Assembly: GCA_034007705.1 (NCBI GenBank)
Contig: JAVEQK010000018.1
Coordinates: 1-63,483, forward strand
Length of the DNA stretch: 63,483 bases
Source of the DNA: UBA10518 sp022837185
Lineage (GTDB): Bacteria > Desulfobacterota > Desulfobulbia > Desulfobulbales > Desulfobulbaceae
Direction: 5' to 3'
The first letter of the stretch is position 1, and every line of letters begins with the position of its first letter. This document shows, piece by piece, positions 58,582-63,483 of this stretch. The position numbers and the translations under genes were made by a program. The notes under the pieces were generated by a model, which searched no databases, was not told where the DNA came from, and worked only from the letters and a program-made list of their open reading frames with translations.

Positions 58582-59508
58582 ATGAAAAAGAAAATAACAA
58601 TTATCGGGGCCGGCAACGTCGGCGCCACCGCCGCTCACTGGGCCATGGCCAGATGCCTCGGGGATGTCGTTCTGCTCGACGTCATGGAGGGCATCCCCCA
58701 GGGCAAGGCGCTTGATCTCTGGCAGTCCGGCCCCCTGGATAATTTCAGCGGGAAGATCATCGGTTCGAATGACTATGCGGATACCGCCGACTCCGATGTC
58801 GTGATCATCACCGCCGGACTGGCCCGGAAGCCGGGAATGTCCCGCGATGATCTGCTGGCCAAAAATGTTGCCATCGTCAAGTCATGCGCCGAATCGGCCA
58901 TCAAGTATTCCCCCAACTGCTTCATGATCGTGGTCACCAATCCCATCGACGCCATGGTCTATACCGCCTTCAAGGTCAGCGGCCTGCCCCGCCACCGCAT
59001 CGTCGGCATGGCCGGCGTTCTTGATTCGGCCCGCTACCGCACCTTCCTGGCCGACGCCATCGGCGTGGCCCCCCAGGACGTCAGCGCCATGGTCATGGGG
59101 ATTCACGGGGACAATATGCTTCCCCTCGTCCGCCTTGCCAACGTGGCGGGTGTACCGGTCACCGAGCTGCTTCCCCCTGAAAAAATCGCAGAAATAGTCA
59201 AGCGGACCCAGATGGGCGGCATGGAAATCATCAACCAGCTGAAAACCGGCAGCGCCTTTTATACACCGGGTCTGGCCGCAATTGAAATGGCCGAGGCGGT
59301 TATCAGGGATTCCAGGCGGGTCCTGCCCTGTGCCGCCTACCTGGACGGCGAATTCGGCATTAGGGGATATTTCCTCGGCGTTCCCGTCGTTCTCTGCGCC
59401 AGGGGCATTGAACGCATAGTGGAATTCAGCCTGATGGAGGAGGAACAGCGGGCGCTCAACGAGTCGGTCCAGGCCGTGGCCAAACAGGTAGAGGCAACGG
59501 GGCTGTAA
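58582..59508 (+). CDS. mdh: Malate dehydrogenase (LDH-like)
   Basis: The 308-residue NAD enzyme oxidises malate to oxaloacetate. It has the NAD motif GAGNVGATAA, the coenzyme Asp in LLDVMEG, substrate arginines in ARKPGMSRDD, VVTNPIDAMVY, and the catalytic His in MGIHGDNMLPL. The ARKPGM loop marks malate rather than lactate specificity. With the aconitase at 32687 it gives two TCA enzymes in the window. The YvcK-like gene follows after 11 nt. Confidence 0.95.
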   Translation: MKKKITIIGAGNVGATAAHWAMARCLGDVVLLDVMEGIPQGKALDLWQSGPLDNFSGKIIGSNDYADTADSDVVIITAGLARKPGMSRDDLLAKNVAIVKSCAESAIKYSPNCFMIVVTNPIDAMVYTAFKVSGLPRHRIVGMAGVLDSARYRTFLADAIGVAPQDVSAMVMGIHGDNMLPLVRLANVAGVPVTELLPPEKIAEIVKRTQMGGMEIINQLKTGSAFYTPGLAAIEMAEAVIRDSRRVLPCAAYLDGEFGIRGYFLGVPVVLCARGIERIVEFSLMEEEQRALNESVQAVAKQVEATGL

Positions 59509-59519
59509 TCTTTTCGCAG

Positions 59520-61865
59520 ATGGAATCCAATCCGGGCGAACTGACGCTGCAGGAGTGTCTTGAGATCCTGACCAGGTCGGATCTGTCCCCGCTGGACCTT
59601 CTGCCCGAGGGGAGCCTGGCGGAAAAGATGATCGGCCTGGTCCTGTCCGGTCCTCCCCCCGGAACCGGCGGCCGGCTCGCCGTGCTGTTCCAGGAAACCC
59701 TGTGCCGCTTCCGGGAGTGTGACACCGGCCATCTCAAGGTGGTGACCCTGGGGGGCGGGACGGGCCTGTCGAATATCGTCGGCGGCGATTCACGGCGGTT
59801 GGATTGGGTGGAAGATCCCTTCATCGGCTTGAAGGAGATTTTTCCCGGCGCCGTGAGCATTGTCTGCGCCACCGATGACGGCGGTTCGACCGGGGAGCTG
59901 CTCAAGGAGCTTCCCCTGATCGCACTGGGCGACCTGCGCCATGTCCTGCTCTCATCCATTCGCAGGGAAGGCCTGCGCTCCCTCTACCATGCCGATGAAG
60001 GCGGGGCCTTTCGAATCGCCGGCCGCCTGCACGCCATCTTCAACCACCGTTTTGACACCAGGCCGCCGTCGCCGGACAAGCTCTGCGCCGAGGCGGGCCT
60101 GGACGAGCCCGAGATGCCTGCTGAACTGACGGCCTATCTCCGGGGGCTTGTCAACCGCCTGTTCACTGACGAGCGGCTGCACAGGACCATCGACCATCCC
60201 CAATGCCTGGGCAACCTGCTGCTGGCCGCGGCGGTTTTTGCCCGCCTGGATCACGGGAAGCCCCGTTTCGAACCGGACAGCGACCCGCAGATGCTCTACA
60301 AGGCAACCATGGAAGGACTGTCGGAACTGGCGGAACGCATAGGCGCCGGAAAAAAGACCGTGCTGCCCTGCACCACCGTTCCGGCCCAGCTCCAGGTTCT
60401 CTACTCCAACGGCGTCCTGGTGACCGGCGAATACAAATCGAGCCAGGCCCGCCGCGGCTACCCGGTGGATCGGGTCATGGTAAATTTCTTCCAGGACCCC
60501 TTTCTGCCGGCCCAAGTGGAAGAGGCCGTAGGCGGGGCGGACATCATCGTCTTCGCTCCGGGCAGCCTCTATTCCTCCATTATCCCGATTCTCCAGGTAC
60601 CGGGCATCGCCGACCTCATCCGCCGCAACAGGCGGGCCATGAAAATCCTGGTGTCAAACATCTGGGTGCAGAAAGGCGAAACCGACGCCGCCCATGACGC
60701 CCCGGAGCGCAAATTCCACATCTCGGACCTGGTTCGGGCATACAACCGCAACATACCGGGGGGAGTCAATGATCTGTTCTCCCATATTCTGACCCTCGGC
60801 ATGGGGGAGATACCCGGTTCGGTCCTGCAGAATTACGCCCTGGAGGAGAAAGAGCCGATCTATCTTGACCGGCAGCGTCTGCGGGAAATAGGGTTCGAAC
60901 CCGTTGAAGCCGGCATCTTCTCCCTGGACCTGCTGCGCCGACGGCATGTCATCCAGCATGATCCCGCGGCTCTGGCCCTGGCTGTCCGCACTCTCTGGTG
61001 CCTGCGGAAACTCGGGCTGCAGATGGACGACAGTGAGCATTGCGCCCTTTCGGCCGTTCCTTTTCTCGTGCCCCGGCCCAGGGAATCCTTTTCCCATCCA
61101 TGTCGGCGCTTTCAGGCCCTGCACAAGTGGCTTGGGCGAATCCAATTTCTGTTCGGCGCCAACGGAGCCGGGTCGCGGCAAACCATGGCCCCCGCCGGCC
61201 GTCTTGCCTTGCAGCGGAGCATTGCCGACATACTCTGGCGCCACTCCGACATCCTGGCCGATCACCTGCGATTCACGGACGGGATTATCCTGATTCAATC
61301 CAGTCAATGGGTACGATGCCAGCAGTGGGACAACATATTTTCATTTTATGAACCGGCTGAGCGCATGATTTTCATCCGCGACGACCAGGCGGCAAATCCG
61401 GCCCGCCTCGAGATGGCCTTTCTCGTGGCCCTCGGTCAATCTCTCCTGGGCAACTATGCGAAAACCAAGACCATGGGCGAACTCCGGGAAAACGGGGAGA
61501 AAATCGGCCGGGCATTTCATCTCACCCTGCAAGCCGAGCAGGAATGGCAATGCTACTTCAGCCGGGCCGAAGTCGACGCCTACCTGCGGTTGGCCCGCAT
61601 GCGCCCTTCAGCGGGCGAACCGGGAAGATATACCCGGCTGATCAACAGCGATGAGGGGTTTACGCCGCCGGGACTTCTTTTCGGGTTGTTTTATGCCTGG
61701 TACCTGGACAACAGGTTCGCCACCCATATAGAATATAAAATGTCCATTATCCGCCATCCGGTATCGGATCTGATCCCTGAGCAGATCAGAATAGCCGGAC
61801 GCCGCAGGGGACTCATAGACTTTTTTCGGGAAAACGTCTTCAGGCACCGTCCGGTTCAGGCATAA
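59520..61865 (+). CDS. Enlarged YvcK/CofD-like protein
   Basis: The 781-residue protein contains a YvcK/CofD-like domain (about residues 72-490): LGGGTGLSN at 77-85, TDDGGSTGELL, LGDLRHVL, APGSLYSSIIP and SNIWVQKGETD. YvcK proteins are usually about 320 residues; this one has about 70 extra residues in front and about 280 behind. The C-terminal part contains PARLEMAFLVALGQSLLGNY and similar helical segments that I cannot assign. YvcK binds UDP-sugars and affects cell wall and carbon balance in other bacteria; here it sits in one unit with kdsB and mdh. The role of the added parts is unknown. Confidence 0.8.
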   Translation: MESNPGELTLQECLEILTRSDLSPLDLLPEGSLAEKMIGLVLSGPPPGTGGRLAVLFQETLCRFRECDTGHLKVVTLGGGTGLSNIVGGDSRRLDWVEDPFIGLKEIFPGAVSIVCATDDGGSTGELLKELPLIALGDLRHVLLSSIRREGLRSLYHADEGGAFRIAGRLHAIFNHRFDTRPPSPDKLCAEAGLDEPEMPAELTAYLRGLVNRLFTDERLHRTIDHPQCLGNLLLAAAVFARLDHGKPRFEPDSDPQMLYKATMEGLSELAERIGAGKKTVLPCTTVPAQLQVLYSNGVLVTGEYKSSQARRGYPVDRVMVNFFQDPFLPAQVEEAVGGADIIVFAPGSLYSSIIPILQVPGIADLIRRNRRAMKILVSNIWVQKGETDAAHDAPERKFHISDLVRAYNRNIPGGVNDLFSHILTLGMGEIPGSVLQNYALEEKEPIYLDRQRLREIGFEPVEAGIFSLDLLRRRHVIQHDPAALALAVRTLWCLRKLGLQMDDSEHCALSAVPFLVPRPRESFSHPCRRFQALHKWLGRIQFLFGANGAGSRQTMAPAGRLALQRSIADILWRHSDILADHLRFTDGIILIQSSQWVRCQQWDNIFSFYEPAERMIFIRDDQAANPARLEMAFLVALGQSLLGNYAKTKTMGELRENGEKIGRAFHLTLQAEQEWQCYFSRAEVDAYLRLARMRPSAGEPGRYTRLINSDEGFTPPGLLFGLFYAWYLDNRFATHIEYKMSIIRHPVSDLIPEQIRIAGRRRGLIDFFRENVFRHRPVQA

Positions 61866-61877
61866 GAAAACGGAATC

Positions 61878-63483
61878 ATGCCCAGCACCAAATCGAGAAC
61901 CATTCTTGCCGTTCTGGTCGTCATTATCGCGGTGTCGGCCTGCCACCTGTTTTTTTATGTCCGGCAGCAGCATGAAAACCAGCAGTTGCTCGTCGAAGCA
62001 AGAAAGGAGTTGGTCACCACCCTTGTCGCCGCCTTCACCGACGAGCTCGACCGGCAATACAGCAGCCGCATCCGCAGCTTTGCGCTCAATCGCGGCGAAA
62101 TCATGCGGCACCTGGCGGATCGGGACCGGCAAGGCCTTTATGCGGCCACCCTGCCTGTGTACAGGGTCCTGAAAGAGGAAAACCGGTATTTTGACCGGAT
62201 CACCTACATCCTGCCGGACAATTCGGTTTTTCTCGAAATGCGGGGTGCGGCGGAGGGCGACGCCTGGGGCGCCCCACCGGGACAGGCCGGAAACGAGGCC
62301 GGTCCGGCCGGCAACGGCTTCATTTATGAGGAAGGGGATGTCCTCTACATCGTTGCCCATCCCGTTTACCATCGGGAGAGGTTTGTCGGACGGGTGCTGT
62401 TCGGAATAAAGGCGGAATCCGTTGTCGAGGAGGTCAAAAAAAACCTCGGCATGCATACCGCCCTTGCGGTGCGGCCGGAAATCATCCAGGAAAGCGGCAA
62501 TGACCAGCCCCGGAAAGGAGCGGGCGGATATTACCTTTATGATTTCGGCGATTCCTTTTTCGCCGACAGGAGGTTGCCGCTCGGTCCAGGCGGGCAGGTG
62601 CAGCTGCTCAACCAGGATCAGACCATCCACGTGGTTTTCCCTTCCTATTTTATCCGCGGGGCGGAGGGTGATGAAATTGGGTTCATTTATCAGGCCGTTG
62701 ACGTGACGCCCATCATGTCTTCCTACCGACAGAATATTGTCCGCCTGACCTTGATTACGTTGACAATCATAGCCGCCGCCGCCCTTATTCTGTACCGCTC
62801 CTTCAACACCATATACGACCGCATGGTCGGGCTGTACGGCGCGCTGGAAGAGAAAAACAGGGAGCTGGACAGGGCCGGTCGGCGTCTCGAACAGGAGGTC
62901 GCGGAACGGACCGCGGAACTGGCCGAGACCAACAGGCGGCTCAATGAAGAGATGGAGCGCCGCAAGGACGCCACCCTGAGCCTGGCCAGGTCCGTGGAGG
63001 AATGGCAGATCACCTTTGACGCCATCAAAGACCCGGTGACCATTCTCGACAAGGACCTGACGGTGGTGATCGCCAACAAAGCGGCCCAGGAAATGCTCAG
63101 CCGCGGCAACCGGGAGCTGGTCGGGCGGACCTGTCATGAACTGTTTGCCGATTCGCCGGACAGATGTGCTTCCTGTCCGGCAAACTCGCTGGGCAGGGGG
63201 AGAACTCAGGAATACGAAATTGAGCACAAGGCCATCGGCAAAACCCTGCTGATCTGCTGCGCCCCGATATGTGAAGGAGGCGAGACGATCGGTTATGTCC
63301 ATACGGCCAAGGACGTCACCGAGGAAAAAAATCTCAAGAGACAGCTGTTCCAGGTCCAGAAAATGGAGGCGATTGCCACCCTTGCCGGCGGCATCGCGCA
63401 TGATTTCAACAATATCCTCGGCGCCATCCTCGGCAACGCCGATCTGCTGCTTTTCCGTCTTGCCGGAAAAGGAGGAAAGGACG
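61878..63483 (+). CDS. Membrane sensor histidine kinase, N-terminal part (cut by window edge)
   Basis: From the ATG at 61878 the frame stays open for 535 codons to the edge. A membrane helix (about residues 9-28), an extracytoplasmic sensor domain of about 240 residues, and a second helix (about 290-307) precede a coiled coil (about 320-375). A PAS domain with CHELFADSPDRCASC follows, and then the H-box GGIAHDFNNILGAI. The ATP-binding domain lies outside the window. The PAS cysteine pattern resembles the kinase at 55994. It begins 12 nt after the YvcK-like gene; only a weak ribosome site is visible. Confidence 0.88.
   Translation, partial: MPSTKSRTILAVLVVIIAVSACHLFFYVRQQHENQQLLVEARKELVTTLVAAFTDELDRQYSSRIRSFALNRGEIMRHLADRDRQGLYAATLPVYRVLKEENRYFDRITYILPDNSVFLEMRGAAEGDAWGAPPGQAGNEAGPAGNGFIYEEGDVLYIVAHPVYHRERFVGRVLFGIKAESVVEEVKKNLGMHTALAVRPEIIQESGNDQPRKGAGGYYLYDFGDSFFADRRLPLGPGGQVQLLNQDQTIHVVFPSYFIRGAEGDEIGFIYQAVDVTPIMSSYRQNIVRLTLITLTIIAAAALILYRSFNTIYDRMVGLYGALEEKNRELDRAGRRLEQEVAERTAELAETNRRLNEEMERRKDATLSLARSVEEWQITFDAIKDPVTILDKDLTVVIANKAAQEMLSRGNRELVGRTCHELFADSPDRCASCPANSLGRGRTQEYEIEHKAIGKTLLICCAPICEGGETIGYVHTAKDVTEEKNLKRQLFQVQKMEAIATLAGGIAHDFNNILGAILGNADLLLFRLAGKGGKD

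Noticed and set aside
58755..58775. tRNA-like GGTTCGAAT sequence
   Set aside because: It lies inside the intact mdh frame and no cloverleaf surrounds it; no tRNA gene was found anywhere in the window.

Overview
The window is a GC-rich, densely packed bacterial chromosome segment. Gene content fits a Gram-negative member of the Desulfobacterota (former Deltaproteobacteria): LolC/LolD and two Kdo genes (waaA, kdsB) imply an LPS-bearing outer membrane, and there are many sigma-54 activators and PAS histidine kinases. The phylum call is an inference from content; no rRNA or tRNA gene is present. I see no phage, transposase, integrase or CRISPR array.

Layout. Positions 1-6485 are all on the minus strand: rlmD, a MetE-like protein with a possible structured leader, lysS, lolC, lolD and a LysE-type exporter cut by the left edge. 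Positions 6741-14504 hold an orphan NtrC-type regulator, an aminotransferase, grpE, dnaK (with a good terminator), trpS and a convergent MarC protein. Positions 14629-18133 hold an Mth938-like protein, an alpha/beta hydrolase, a stand-alone Lrp/AsnC ligand-binding domain set between two copies of a dispersed repeat, and a secreted cyclophilin-FKBP fusion. Positions 18410-28062 run on the plus strand: waaA-carA-carB-ftsH, then folP and a DUF1566 protein. A large minus-strand protein (28141-31272) fuses an M1-type peptidase region, a ChaN domain and a PDZ domain. Then follow a D-3-phosphoglycerate dehydrogenase, an aconitase, a short region with a sigma-54 promoter and an intrinsic terminator, a DUF362 protein and a FabL-like enoyl-ACP reductase.

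Positions 36648-40929 (minus) carry a transglutaminase-like protein, an ABC exporter and a small membrane protein. Positions 41223-49084 (plus) carry a plant-type long ketol-acid reductoisomerase, then the methyl cycle as a unit: homocysteine methyltransferase/MTHFR fusion, metK, ahcY, a 3D-domain protein and trmFO. Positions 49205-57178 (minus) form a signalling block: PAS kinase, REC-kinase-REC protein, NtrC-type regulator, and a 1174-residue hybrid kinase with two solute-binding domains. The right end (57813-63483) reads kdsB, mdh, an enlarged YvcK/CofD-like protein and a membrane kinase cut by the edge.

The most unusual signals are: a near-consensus sigma-54 promoter only about 40 bp before a strong terminator, giving a possible roughly 65-nt CU-rich small RNA just before a gene with no ribosome-binding site; the M1-ChaN-PDZ fusion; the two-ended YvcK extension; the hairpin-ended repeats around the Lrp-type gene; and a leader inverted repeat before the MetE-like gene. 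All were read by eye; none was checked by database search or folding software.
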